Assembly (NCBI RefSeq): GCF_024166365.1
Contig: NC_064826.1
Span: forward strand, 56,189,001 to 56,253,000
DNA length: 64,000 nt
Origin: Elephas maximus indicus
Taxonomy: Eukaryota > Chordata > Mammalia > Proboscidea > Elephantidae
Reading direction: 5' to 3'
Numbering within the stretch: the first letter of the stretch is position 1; every line of letters starts with the position of its first letter. Below are positions 48,855 through 60,252 of this stretch, one piece after another. The notes under the pieces were generated by a model, which was given only the letters and a program-made list of their open reading frames with translations, was not told the DNA's origin and made no database searches. The position numbers were made by a program, and so were the translations under genes.

Positions 48855-50349
48855 AAAGGGCCATTCACTAATTAGATAGTAGATAAAGACTACTTTAGGT
48901 GAAGGGAAAGAGAACACACAACACAGGGGAGGTCAGCACAACTGTACTAAACCAAAAGCAAAGAAGTTTCCTGAATGTATTGAATGATTCGAAGCCCAGG
49001 GTAGCAGGGGCAGAGCGTGGGGACCATGATTTCGGGGGACATCTAAGTCAATTGGCATAATAAAACCTAATAAGAAAACATTCTGCATCCCACTTTGAAG
49101 AGTGGCGTCTAGGGTCTTAAAAGCTAGCAAGCGGCCATAAGTATCAACACACCTGGATCAGAGGAGAAGGACACAAGGTAATTATGAGCCCAAGAGACAG
49201 AAAGGGCCACACGAACCAGAGACTACATCATCCTCAGACCAGAAGAACTAGATGGTGCCCAGCTACAACCAATGACTGCCCTGACAGGGAACACAACAGA
49301 GTAGCGGGATGCAGACCCCAAATTCTCATAGCAGCAGACTTAATGGTCTGACTGAGACTAGAAGGACCCCAGTGGTCGTGGCCCTCAGACCTTCTGTTGG
49401 CCCAGGACAGGAAACATTCCTGAAGCCAACTCTTCAGACATAGATTGGACTGGACAATGGGCTGGAGAGGGATGCTGGTGAGGAGTGAGCTTCTTGGATC
49501 AGGTGGACACTTGAGACTATGTTGGCATCTCCTGCCTCGGGGGAGATGAGAGGGTGGAGGGGGTAAGAAGCTGGAGAAATGGACACAAAAAGAGAGAGTG
49601 GGCTGTCTCATTAAGGGGAGAGTAATTGGGAGTATGTGTTGTTGTTGTTGTAAGGAGCCGTCGAGTTGGTTCCGACTCATAGCGACCCTATGCACAACAG
49701 AACGAAACACTGCCCGGTCCTGCGCCATCCTTACAATCCTTGTTATGCTTGAGCTCATTGTAGCAGCTACTGTGTCAATCCACCTCTTTGAGAGTCTTCC
49801 TCTTTTCCACTGACCCTGTACTCTGCCAAGCATGATGTCCTTCTCCAGGGACTGATCCCTCCTGACAACATGTCCAAGGTATGTAAGACGCAGCCTCACT
49901 ATCCTTGCCTCTAATGAGGATTCTGGTCACACTTCTTCCAAGACAAATTTGTTCATTCTTTTGGCAGTCCATGGTATATTCAATATTCTTCGCCAACACT
50001 ACAATTCAAAGGCGTCAACTCTTCTTCGTTCTTCCTTATTCGTTGTCCAGCTTTCACATGCATATGATGTGATTGAAAATACCATGGCTTCAGTCAGGCA
50101 CACCTTAATCTTCAGGGTGATATCTTTGCTCTTCAACACTTTGAAGAGGTCCTTTGCAGCAGATTTACCCAATGCAATGCATCTTTTGATTTCTTGACTG
50201 CTGCTTCCATCCGATCTCCGGCATTGTCTCTATCACCAAGGCCATATTTTCCAACTACTGATCCTTCTTCTTTGTTTCCAACTTTCGTGTTCCAACAGCT
50301 TCCATGGCTGTTGATTGTGGATCCAAGTAAAATGAAATCCTTGACAACT

Positions 50350-50775
50350 TCAATCTTTTCCGTTTATCATGTTCCTTATTGCTCCGGTTGTGAGGATTTT
50401 TGTTTTCTTCATGTTGAGGTGTAATCCATATGGAAGGCTGTGTTTCAAGTCCTCCTCACTTTCAGCAAGCAAGGTTGTGTCATCTGCATAATGCAGGTTG
50501 TTAATGAGTCTTCCTCCAATCCTGATGCCCCGTTCTTCTTCATATAGTCCAGCTTCTTGTATTATTTGTTCAGCATACAGATTAAATAGGTATGGTGAAA
50601 GAATACAACCCTGACGCACACCTTTCCTGACTTTAAACCAATCAGTATCCCCTTGTTCTGTCCGAAAAACTGCCTCTTGATCTATGTAAAGGTTCCTTAT
50701 GAGCACAATTAAGTGTTCTGGAATTCCCATTCTTTGCAGCGTTATCCATAGTTTGTTATGATCCACACAGTCCAA
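50350..50775 (-). pseudogene. RTE reverse transcriptase core fragment
   Basis: 141 open codons hold GVRQGCILSPYLFN and NNLHYADDTTLLAES, including the YADD catalytic Asp pair. The Asp of the FDCVDH block has been disturbed at the left end. Not functional because of the breaks and the patch nearby. Confidence 0.85.
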
Positions 50776-51772
50776 TGCCTTTGCGTAGTCAATAAAAAAC
50801 AGGTAAACATCCTTCTGGTATTCTCTGCTTTCAGCCTGGATCCATCTGACATCAGCAATGATATCCCTGGTTCCACATCCTCTTCTGAAACTAGCCTGAA
50901 TTTCTGGCAGTTCCCTCTCGATATACTGCTACAGCTGTTTTTGAATGATCTTCAGCAAAATTTTGCTTGCATGTGATATTAATGATATTGTTCTATAATT
51001 TCCACATTCGGTTAGATCACCTTTCTTGGGAATAGGCATAAATAGGGATCTCTTCCAGTCAGTTGTCCAGGAAGCTGTCTTCTATATTTCTTGGCACAGA
51101 CGAGTGAGCACCTCCAGTGCTGCATCTATTTGTTGAAACATCTCAAGTGATATTCGATCAATCCCTGGTGCCTTGTTTTTTGTCAATGCCTTTCAGAGCA
51201 GCTTGGACTTCTTCCTTCAGTACCATTGGTTCCTGATCATATGCCACCTCTTGAAATGGTTGAATATCGACTAATTCTTTTTGGTATAATGACTCTGTGT
51301 ATTCCTTCCATCTTCTTTTGATGCTTCCTGCGTCGTTTAATATTTTCCCCATGGAATCGTTCACTACTGCAACTCAAGGCTTGAATTTTTTCTTCAGTTC
51401 TTTTGGCTTGAGAAATGCCAAGCGTGTTCTTCCCTTTCGGCTTTCCATCTCCAGCTCTTTGGGCATGTCATTATAATACTTTACTTTGTCTTCTCAAGAG
51501 GCCCTTTGAAATCTTCTATTCAGTTCTTTTACTTCATCAATTCTTCCTTTTCCTTTTGCTGCTCGACGCTCAAGAGCAAGTTTCAGAGTCTCCTCTGACA
51601 TCCATCTTGGTCTTTTCTTTCTTTCCTGTCTTTTCAATGTCCTCTTGCTTTCTTCATGGATGATGTCCTTGATGTCATTCCACAACTCGTCTGGTCTTCT
51701 GTCACTAATGTTCAATGCGTGAAATCTATTCTTCAGATGGTCTCTGAATTCAGGTGGGATATACTCAAGGTC

Positions 51773-52726
51773 TTATTTTTGCTCTCGTGGACTTGCTCTG
51801 ATTTTCTTTAGTTTCAGCTTGAACTTGCATATGAGCAATTGATGGTCTGTTCCACAGTCGACCCCTGGCCTTTTTGAGACTGATGATATTAACCTTTTCC
51901 ATCCTCTCTTTCCACAGATGTAGTCAATTTGATTTTTGTGTGTTCCATCTGGCAAGGTCCGTGTGTATAGTCGCCGTTTATGTTGGTGAAAGAAGGTATT
52001 TGCAATGAAGAAGTCGTTGCTCTTGCAAAATTCTATCATTCAATCTCCAGCATTGTTTCTATCACCAAGGCCATATTTTCCCACTACTTGTCCTTCTTCT
52101 TTGTTTCCAACTTTTGCATTCCAAATGCCGGTAAGTATCAATGCATCTTGACTGCATGTTCAATCAATTTCAGACTGCAGCAGCTGATAAAAATCTACTA
52201 TTTCTTCACCTTTGGCCCTAGTGGTTGGTGCGTAAATTTGAATAATATTCATATTAACTGGTCTTCCTTGTAGGCGTATGGATATTATCCTGTCACTGAC
52301 AGCGTTGTACTTCAGGATAGATCTTGAAACGTTCTTTTTGACGATGAATGCAACATCATTCCTCTTGGAGTTGTCATTCCCAGCATAGTAGACTATATGA
52401 TTGTCTGATTCAAAATGGCCAATACCAGTCCATTTCAGCTCACTAATACCTAGGATATCGATGTTTATGTGTTCTGTTTCATTTTTGATGATTTCCAATT
52501 TTCCTAGATTCATGCTTTGTACATTCCAGGTTCCGATTATTAATGGATGTTTGCAGCTGTTTCTTCTCATTTTGAGTTGTGCTACATCAGCAAATGAAGG
52601 TCCCAAAAGCTTTACTCCACCCACATCATTAAGTTCGACTCTACTTTGAGGAGGCAGCTCTTCCCCAGTCATCTTTTGAGTGCCTTTCAACCTGGGGGGC
52701 TCATCTTCCAGAACTATATCAGACAA
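51773..52726 (-). pseudogene. RTE endonuclease region, two frames
   Basis: The N-terminal part holds GTWNVQSMN (the Asn motif) and ILGISELKWTG with the catalytic Glu, then YYAGND and IQIYAPTT (52726-52160). A break follows; the rest (52039-51773) has FHQHKRRLYTR and GTHKNQIDYICG. The break falls around the GDWNVK-like segment. Confidence 0.85.
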
Positions 52727-53139
52727 TGTTCCGCTGCTATTCCTAAGGTTTTCACTGGCTATTTCTTTTCAGAAGTAGACTGCCGGGTCCTTCTTCCTAG
52801 TCTGTCTTATTCTGGAAGCTCAGCTGAAACCTGTCCTCCATGGGTGACCCTGCTGATGTCTGAATACTGGTGGCATAGCTTCCAGCATCACAGCAACACA
52901 CAAGCCCCCACAGTATGACAAACTGACAGAAACATGGGGGTGCAAGTGTGTAGCAAGGTGTATATGGGTTTTTGTGTGAGAGACTGAGTTGATTTGTAAA
53001 CTTTCACTTAAAGCACAATAAAAATTATTACAAAAAAAAGATCTAAACTTGCAACTCTCTACCTTGCTGAGTTTTAGGAGGAGGAATAAAAAACAACTTA
53101 ACCTGCCAATTTATTATGTTACCAGTAATAAAATCCAGT

Positions 53140-53338
53140 TGTCATCAAGTGGATTCCAACTTCCAGCAACCCCATGTGCATCAGAGTAGAACTGTGCTGT
53201 ATAGGGTTTTCAATGACTGATTTTTTAGAAGAAGGTTGCCCAGGCCTGTCTTCCAAGGTGCCTTTTAATAGACTCTAACCTCCAGCCTTTTAGTTAGCAG
53301 CTGAGCACGAAAACCATTTGGACAACCCAGGGACTCCT
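53140..53338 (-). mobile_element. AfroSINE variant
   Basis: Antisense copy of the divergent subtype (CAACCCCATGTGCATCAGAG ... GACAACCCAGGGACTCC). Same subtype as the outer SINE at 18119-18550. Confidence 0.85.
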
Positions 53339-53491
53339 ACAGTATTGTAGTCACCAAAAATACAAAAATCAATTTTCAATGTCTCAGTCAATTTCAGAGA
53401 AATGTTCTGCCTCTCAAATGTCTTTACCTTCTCCTGATTCTCATCCATATGACCTTGGAAAGGATATATCAGGTTCTTTAATATCTTCATA

Positions 53492-54549
53492 CTTGTTATG
53501 TGTCATCCAGTTAGTTCTGACTCATAACAACTCTACGTACAACAGAAAGGAACACTGCCTGGTCCTGTGCCATACTCACAATCATTGCTATGTTTTACCC
53601 AAGGTTATACCCACTGTGAGAATCCATCTCTTTAAGGGTCTACCTCTTTTTTGCTGACCATCTACTTTATGAAGAAGGATGTCCTTCTCCAGGCACTGGT
53701 CCCTCCTTATAACATGTCAAAAGTACATGAGACTCAGTCTTGCCATTCTCACATCTAAGGAGCATTCTGGCTGTACTTCTTCCAAGAACGTTTTGTTTGT
53801 TCTTCTGGCAGCCCATGGTATATTCAATATTCTTTGCCAATACCATAATTCAAAGGCATCAATTCTTCTTCAGTCTTCCTTATTATTGTCCAGCTTCTGC
53901 ATGCACATGAGGTGACTGGAAATAACGTGGCTTGGGTCAGGCGCACCTTGGTCCTCAAGGTAACATCTTCTTTCTTAACACTTTAAAGGGGTCTTCTGCA
54001 GCAGATTTGCCCAATGCAATATATCATTTGAGTCTTGACTAAAAGCAGAGAATACCAGAAAGATGTTTATCTGTGTTTTATTGACTATGCAAAGGCATTC
54101 AATTGTGTGGATCATAACAAATGATGGATAACATTGAGAAGAATGGGAATTAGAGACACTTAATTGTCCTTATGTGGAACCTGTACATAGATCAAGAGGC
54201 AGTAGTTCAAAGACAACAAGGGGGCACTACTTGGTTTAAAATGAGGAAAGGTGTGCATCAGGGTTGTATCTTATCACCATTCTTATTCAATTTGTATGCT
54301 GAGCAAATAGTCTGAGAAAGTGGATTATATGAAGAAAAACAGCGTCAGGATTGGAGAAAGACTCGTTAACAACCTGCAACATGCAGATGACATAACTTTG
54401 CTTACTGAAAGCGAAGAGGACATGAAGGACTTACTGATGAAGATCAAAGATTACAGCCTTCAGTGTAGATTACATCTCAACTTGAAGAAAACAAAATCCT
54501 CACAACTGGACCAATAAGCAATATCATGATAAATGGAAAAAATATTGAG
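53492..54549 (-). mobile_element. RTE LINE with inverted 5' end (twin priming)
   Basis: The 3' segment (about 53492-54037) is in minus orientation. The segment 54038-54549 is RTE in plus orientation (AAAGCAGAGAATACCAGAAA to ATCATGATAAATGG). In an intact RTE the two lie next to each other, with about 60 bp missing at the join. The inverted part still shows an RT block (GVHQGCILSPFLFN-like, then NLQHADDITLLTES, with HADD in place of YADD). Confidence 0.9.
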
Positions 54550-55083
54550 CAGCTTAATTGGATAGTGGTACTAATATTGAATGTGGAGTTAAGGAAGTGG
54601 AGTTTCCCTACAGTAAATAGGTGAAGAAAGCAAAAGTGCAGGGGAAGATTAACAGTAGCAGGAAATAAATGGGGCATTAAAAGTGACAGAAATTGGGTTA
54701 GTGATTGAGGGGAGACCAAACTCAGACTGTAAAGTCTTCAGTTTTTGTGTAGTAGAATTACTCCTGTCTCTGGAAATAAGTTATTTCAAATAAGTCTTGA
54801 AAATTGTCATATCTCAAAACCTTGTATTAGGAATAACTTAACTTTGCTTTTTTAAATGAAGGGTTTATGAATTAAATGGAGACAGCTATCAAATTTCCTT
54901 AGATTATACTCTTTCAGAAGAAAAACATATGTGCCCAATAAATACTTTCAATTATTATTTATTAAAACATTAAAAATGTGCCTTTACTTAGCAAATATAA
55001 GTAAATTCAAAACACATTTATATATAAGAACAGTCATAGTTTGGCAACTTAAAAACACTAGTAAAATTAGGAAACACAATACT
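54550..55083. other. No recognised feature
   Basis: AT-rich DNA between two RTEs. Confidence 0.45.
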
Positions 55084-55227
55084 ATCAAAGTTATTTGTTG
55101 TTGTTAGGTGCCTTCAAGTCAGTTCTGACTCATAGCATCCCTATGCACAACAGAATGAAACACTGCCCAGTCCTGTGCCATCCTTACAATCGTTGCTATG
55201 CTTCAGCCCATTGCTGCAGCCACTGTG

Positions 55228-55585
55228 TCAGTCCACCTGGTTGAGGGTTTTCCTCTGTACCTGTGCTTTGCCAAGCAGGATGTCCTTCTCCAGGGACTGA
55301 TCCCTCCTGACAACATGTCCAAAGTATGTAAGACACAGTCTCGCCATCCTTGCTTCTTCTAAGGAGCATTCTGGCTGTATGTCTTCCAAAACAAATTTGT
55401 TTGTTCTTTTGGCAGTGCCTGGTATATTCAATATTCTTCGCCAACACCATAATTCAAAGGTGTCAATTCTTCGGTCTTCCTTATTCATTGTACAGCTCTC
55501 ACATTCACATGAGGTGATTGAAAATACCATGGCTTGGGTCAGGCACGCCTTAGTCTTCAAGGTGACATCTTTGCTTTTTAGCACT
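55228..55585 (-). pseudogene. RTE C-terminal domain remnant
   Basis: The part after RT, recognisable by FELWCWRRILNIPGTAKR and YFGHVVRRDQSLEKDI. Several small insertions shift the frame. Confidence 0.8.
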
Positions 55586-56552
55586 TTAGAGGTCTTTTGC
55601 AGATTTGCCCAGTGCAATAGGTCTTTTGATTTCTTGACTGCTGCTTCCATGGCTGTTGATTGTGAATCCAAGTAAAATGAAATCCTTGACAACTTCAATC
55701 TTTTCTCCATTTATCATGATGTTGCTCATTGGTCCAGTTGTGAGGATTTTTGTTTTCATTTTGTTAAGGTGTAATCCACACTGAAGGCTGTGGTCTTTGA
55801 TTTTCATCAGTAAATGCTTCAAGTCCACTTTACTTCCTGCAAGCAAGATTGTGTCATCTGCATAACCAAGGCTGTTCATGAGTCTTCCTCCAATCCTGAT
55901 GCCCCGTTCTTCTTTATATAGTCGAGCTTCTTGGACAATTTGCTCAGTATACAGATTGAATAGGTATGATGAAAGGGTACAACCCTGATGCATTTCTCAT
56001 TTTAAACCACGCAGTATCCACTCGTTCTGTTCTAACAACTGCCTCTTGATCTATGTACAGGTTCCTCATGAGCACAATTAAATGTTCTGGAATTCCCATT
56101 CTTCACAATGTTACCCACAATTTGTTATGATGCACACAGTCGAATGCTTTTGCATAGTCAACAAAACACAGGTAAACATCCTTCTGGTATTCTCTGCTTT
56201 CAGCCTGGATCCATCTGACATCAGCAATGATATACCTGGTTCCACATCCTCTTCTGAATCCAGCCTGAATTTCTGGCAGTTCCCTGTTGATATACTGGTG
56301 CAGCTTCTTTTGAATAATCTTCAGAAAAAATTTGCTTTCATGTGATATTAATGATATTGTTCCATTATTTCTGCATTCATTTGGATCACCTTTCTTGGGA
56401 ATAGGCATAAATATGGATCTCTTACAGTCAGTTGGCCAGGAAGCTGTCTTCCATATTTCTTGGCATAGACAAATGAGTACTCCCAGCACTGCATCCATTT
56501 GTAGAAACACCTCAGTTGATATTCCATCAATTCTTGGAGACTTGTTTTTCAC
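55586..56552 (-). pseudogene. RTE reverse transcriptase, frameshifted
   Basis: The first part (56552-56103) has FMPIPKKGDPNECRN and FVDYAKAFDCVHH. The second (55993-55586) has MHQGCTLSSYLFNLYTEQ and LGYADDTILLAGS with YADD intact. A frameshift near 56000-56100 separates them. Confidence 0.88.
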
Positions 56553-57073
56553 GAGTGCCTTCAGTGCAGCTTAGACTTCTTCTTTCAGTACCATTGGTTC
56601 CTGATCATATGCTGTCTCTTGAAATGGTTGAACGTTGACCAATTCTTTTTGGTATAATGACTCTGCGTATTCCTTCCATCTTCTTTTGATGTTTCCTGTG
56701 TCATTTAATATTTTTGCCATAGATTTCTTCACTATTGCAACTCGAGGCTTGTATTTTTTCTTCAGTTCTTTCAGCTTGAGAAATGTTGAGCGTGTTCTTC
56801 CCTTTTGGTTTTCCAGCTCCAGCTCTTTGCACGTGTCATTAGAACACTTTTTCTGCTCGAGCTGCCCCTTGAAATCTTCTGTTCAGTCCTTTTACTTCAA
56901 CATTTCTTCCTTTGCTTTAGCTCCTCGACGTTCAAGAGCAAGTTTCAGAGTCTCCTCTGACATCCATTTTGGTCTTTTCTTTCTTTCCTGTCTTTTGAAT
57001 GACCTCTCTCTTTCTTCATGTATGATGTCCTTGACATTATTCCACAATTCTTCTGGTTTTCAGTCACTAGTGT

Positions 57074-57892
57074 TCAATGTGTCAAATCTATTCTTGAGAT
57101 GAATAGCTTGACACATTGAGGTGAATAGATAAGTATATCAGGTGGGATATACTCAAGGTCATATTTTGGCTCTTGTGGACTTACTGTGATTTTGTTCAGT
57201 TTCGACTTGAATTTGCATATAAGCAGTGGATGGTCTGTTCCACAGCTGGCCCCTGGCCTTGTTCTGAATGATGATATTGAGCTTTTCCATTGTCTGTTTT
57301 CATAGATGTAGTTGATTTGATTCCTGTGTGTTCCTTCTGGCAAGCCCCATGTGTATAGTAGCTGTTTATGTGGGTGAAAGAAGGTATTTTCAATGAAGAA
57401 GTTGTTGGTCTTGCAAAATTCTATCATCTGATCTCTGGTATTGTTTCTATCACCAGGGCCATATTTTCCAACTACCAGTCCTTCTTCTTTGTTTCCAACT
57501 TTCACATTCCAATCACCAGTAATTATCAATGTACCTTGATTGTATGTTCCATCACTTTCAGACTGTAGAAGCTGATAAAAATCTTCAGTTTCTTCATCTT
57601 TGGTCTTAGTGGTTGGTGCATAAATTTGCATAATAGTCATATTAACTTGTCTTCCTTGCAAACATAAGGATTTTATCCTATCACTGACAGCATTGTACTT
57701 CAGGATAGATCCTGAAATGTTCTTTTTGACAATGGATGCAACACCATTCCTCCCGGCATAGAAGACTATATGATTGTCTAATTGAAAATGGCCAATATCA
57801 GTCCATTTCAGCTCACTAATGCCTAGGATATCAATGTTCATGCATTCCATTTCCTTTTGATGACTTTCAATTTTCCTAGATTCATACTTCAT
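57074..57892 (-). pseudogene. RTE endonuclease, longest open copy
   Basis: 272 open codons with ILGISELKWTDIGHF (catalytic Glu), YAPTTKTKDEETEDFYQLL, IITGDWNVKVGNKE, and GTHRNQINYIYE (Asp to Asn in the usual NQIDYI). The C-terminal 30 codons run into an apparent small rearrangement near 57105-57140. Upstream, an N-terminal piece lies in another frame (58077-57889). Confidence 0.88.
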
Positions 57893-58318
57893 ACATCCCA
57901 GGTTCCGGTTATTAACGGATGTTTGCAGCTGTTTCTTCTCATTTTGAGTCGTGCCACATCAGCAGATGAAGGTCCCAAAAGCTTTACTCCATCCACATTA
58001 TTATAGTCCACTCTACTTAGAGGAAGTAGCTCTTCCCCAGTCATCCTTTGAGTGCCTTCCATCCTTTTAGTGCTCATCTTCCAGCGCTATACCAGACAAT
58101 GTTCCACTGCTATTCATAAGGTTTTCACTGGCTAATTCTTTTAAGAAGTAGAATGCTGGTCCTTCTTCCTAGTGTGTCTTAGTCTGGAAGCTCAGCTGAA
58201 ACCTGTCCTCCATGGGTGACCCTGTGGTATCTGAATACTGGTGGCATAGCTTCCAGCATCACAGCAACACACAAACCCCCACAGTACGACAAACTGACAG
58301 ACACTGGGGGATCAAAGT

Positions 58319-58771
58319 CACAGAATACCTTAAAGATAATCTGGCATGATTCACTGTTCTAATGATTTCCTAGACTCTGAGGTGCTAAGGTAAAAAGTTG
58401 GTTTCCAAAAATTCTAAACTGAAACACTATGTGACTCAGGTAAAGTTAACTTTTAAGCTGTTATAGAAAAATATTATTTTCTATCTCTTTAATACATATA
58501 GGGGATGATTCTTCTCTGCCCTGTCCTTCATTCAAGTTCTCCTAATCCCCTTCACTTCTATTGTTTATATATGATTTTCTAGATGTGCTATCAAAGAAGT
58601 TGTTTTTTGTCCCACAATTTCGCTGCAAGTTAAGTCAAGATGGTATTTTTCCCCCGTTTTACACATAACAATAAAATATGGTATGATGAGTTTACAAGAT
58701 TTGCTCATGTGGATTAATAGAGCCATGAGAAACTAAGCTTCCTATTCCAAGTCATGATAATATATATATAC
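58319..58771. other. No recognised feature
   Basis: Unique-looking DNA between an RTE and a SINE. Confidence 0.45.
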
Positions 58772-58784
58772 TTTTACTACTCTT

Positions 58785-58946
58785 GGAGCCCTGCTAGCAT
58801 AGTGGTTAAGACTTCAAATGCTAACCAAAAGGTCAGCAGCTCAAATCCACCAGCAGCTCTTTGGAAACCCTATGAGGCAGTTCTACTCTGTCCTATAGGA
58901 TCACTGTGAGTTGGAATCCACGCCGGCAACGGGTTTGGCTTTTTGT
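58785..58946 (+). mobile_element. AfroSINE
   Basis: GGAGCCCTGCTAGCATAGT to GGGTTTGGCTTTTTG. A perfect 13-bp target duplication TTTTACTACTCTT (58772-58784 and 58947-58959). Confidence 0.97.
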
Positions 58947-58959
58947 TTTTACTACTCTT

Positions 58960-60239
58960 ACTTCCTCCTTTCCAAACTGAAACTTCAGCATCATCTCATC
59001 TTCAAACTAAAATCATTCTCCACTTCAGATAATTTTTTTTATCCCAACTTGTCACTGACTTGACTATAATTGACATCTTTTCCTGTCTCCATACTGGTAG
59101 TATGTAAAATGAAATTATTCTGTGCCCTTCATTGTATAGAACATGCTATAATTATTCCATCCTAGAATTATAAAATCAAATGCAAATTATAGGTTATGCA
59201 AGAAAGTAAAGATTTTGTCCAATTTGGGGACTGACCATAAATTTGCCTTACATAACATTGTAAAATAAAATATTGTCACTTAACACACTTAAAGTAAAAT
59301 TGAACAGAATATAAGACAGTTCAAGAAAGGCTTTATTGTATTTCCTCCATCATATTTTAGTTCTGTTAAATTGCAACTGGTTGTGGCAGTATTTCAAAGG
59401 CAAAGAAAGAGGTTAAATGTAGCAAGATCAGTTGTTTATCTTTCTCTGAAAGACACATGATGAGAAGGCAACATGGTGCAGTAACTTGACTGGGAGTTAA
59501 GAAATACAGATTTTAATTCTGGTACTGGCACTGGCCTCCCTATGTCCTTGAAAGATCATGTCAGCCTTATTTCGCAACAGCAAAATATTATAATTTTAAC
59601 TGAATAGCTATCTCAGTAGCATTACAGAAGTCAAAAGAGATGGCCTATTTGGTAACTTTTTAAAAAGTATAGAACACTTTAGAAATGCAATGTAGTAATA
59701 AAATGGCTGCATCTCTGCTCTCCTTTCCTATTTTAACTCTCATTATTTCATGGCAAAATAATAATAATTAAATAAAATTTGACTTGTTTGAAATCTTTAA
59801 ATTCTCCATTTTCAGTAAGCTCTGGGCTTTTATAAGCCATAACCTGAATCTGGAAAAATTTCCTACTCTGTGTTTTGCTTTATGTCACAGCTGAAGAGTC
59901 CTTGCCTTCTGAAAGACTCCCTGACCCAGCCGCGTCCCCAGACCACAGCCCAGCTCTCCTCAAGTCCTGAAGAGCAGTTGAAAACGTGTGATGTAATTAT
60001 ATATTTAATCTCCTATACTCCCCAATAGAGTGAACGCTCTGAGAGGGCTGGGAAGGTATCTCTATCTTGTTCAGCATTGTTTTCCCAACACCTGACTCAT
60101 AATAAAGCTTTTTTAAGGTGTACTGTTTGAATCTATAACTCCAACCAGAGGCCTTTCTTTATCACCCTAAGTGGTACACAAAGAAATGTTGAAGGCAGAA
60201 TTTACATAAATGAAGCTTCTCTCAGTTTTACCATAGTAT
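58960..60239. other. Unique DNA with MIR/L2-like pieces
   Basis: About 59460-59640 has the layout of a MIR (ACATGGTGCAGTAACTTGAC, then TTAATTCTGGTACTGGCAC). About 59990-60110 resembles an L2/MIR 3' end (TCTTGTTCAGCATTGTTTTC...CTGACTCATAATAAAGC). No gene is visible. Confidence 0.5.
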
Positions 60240-60252
60240 ATATTCTACTGAA

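Larger units (their letters stand above)
49638..52944 (-). mobile_element. Full-length RTE LINE inside L1 3' UTR
   Basis: About 3.3 kb from the (GTT)n tail and GAGCCGTCGAGTTGGTTCC to the 5' end near 52940. L1 3' UTR continues on both sides, and AGTATGT (49631-49637) / AGTGTGT (52945-52951) is a likely short target duplication. Open pieces include the endonuclease (52726-52160 and 52039-51773) and RT (50775-50350). A 95-bp patch of endonuclease sequence interrupts the RT part at 50211-50305. Confidence 0.95.
42259..53040 (+). mobile_element. Near full-length L1 (dead), split by an RTE
   Basis: Starts with the L1 5' end GGGGGAGCCAAGATGGCGG, then a ~1.45-kb 5' UTR, ORF1, a ~455-bp inter-ORF spacer, ORF2, and the 3' UTR. 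A complete RTE interrupts the 3' UTR at 49638-52944. The last 100 bp with GCACAATAAAAATT and an A tail follow at 52945-53040. L1 length without the RTE is about 7.5 kb. Both ORFs are broken. No target duplication could be found. Confidence 0.95.
55092..58310 (-). mobile_element. Full-length RTE LINE, uninterrupted
   Basis: 3,219 bp between perfect 8-bp target duplications ATCAAAGT (55084-55091 and 58311-58318), the best yardstick for RTE length in the window. Runs from the (GTT)n tail to the 5' end GTGTCTGTCAGTTTGTCGTAC (complement). It has both domains, each broken: the endonuclease in 57892-57074 and RT in 56552-55586. Confidence 0.96.
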
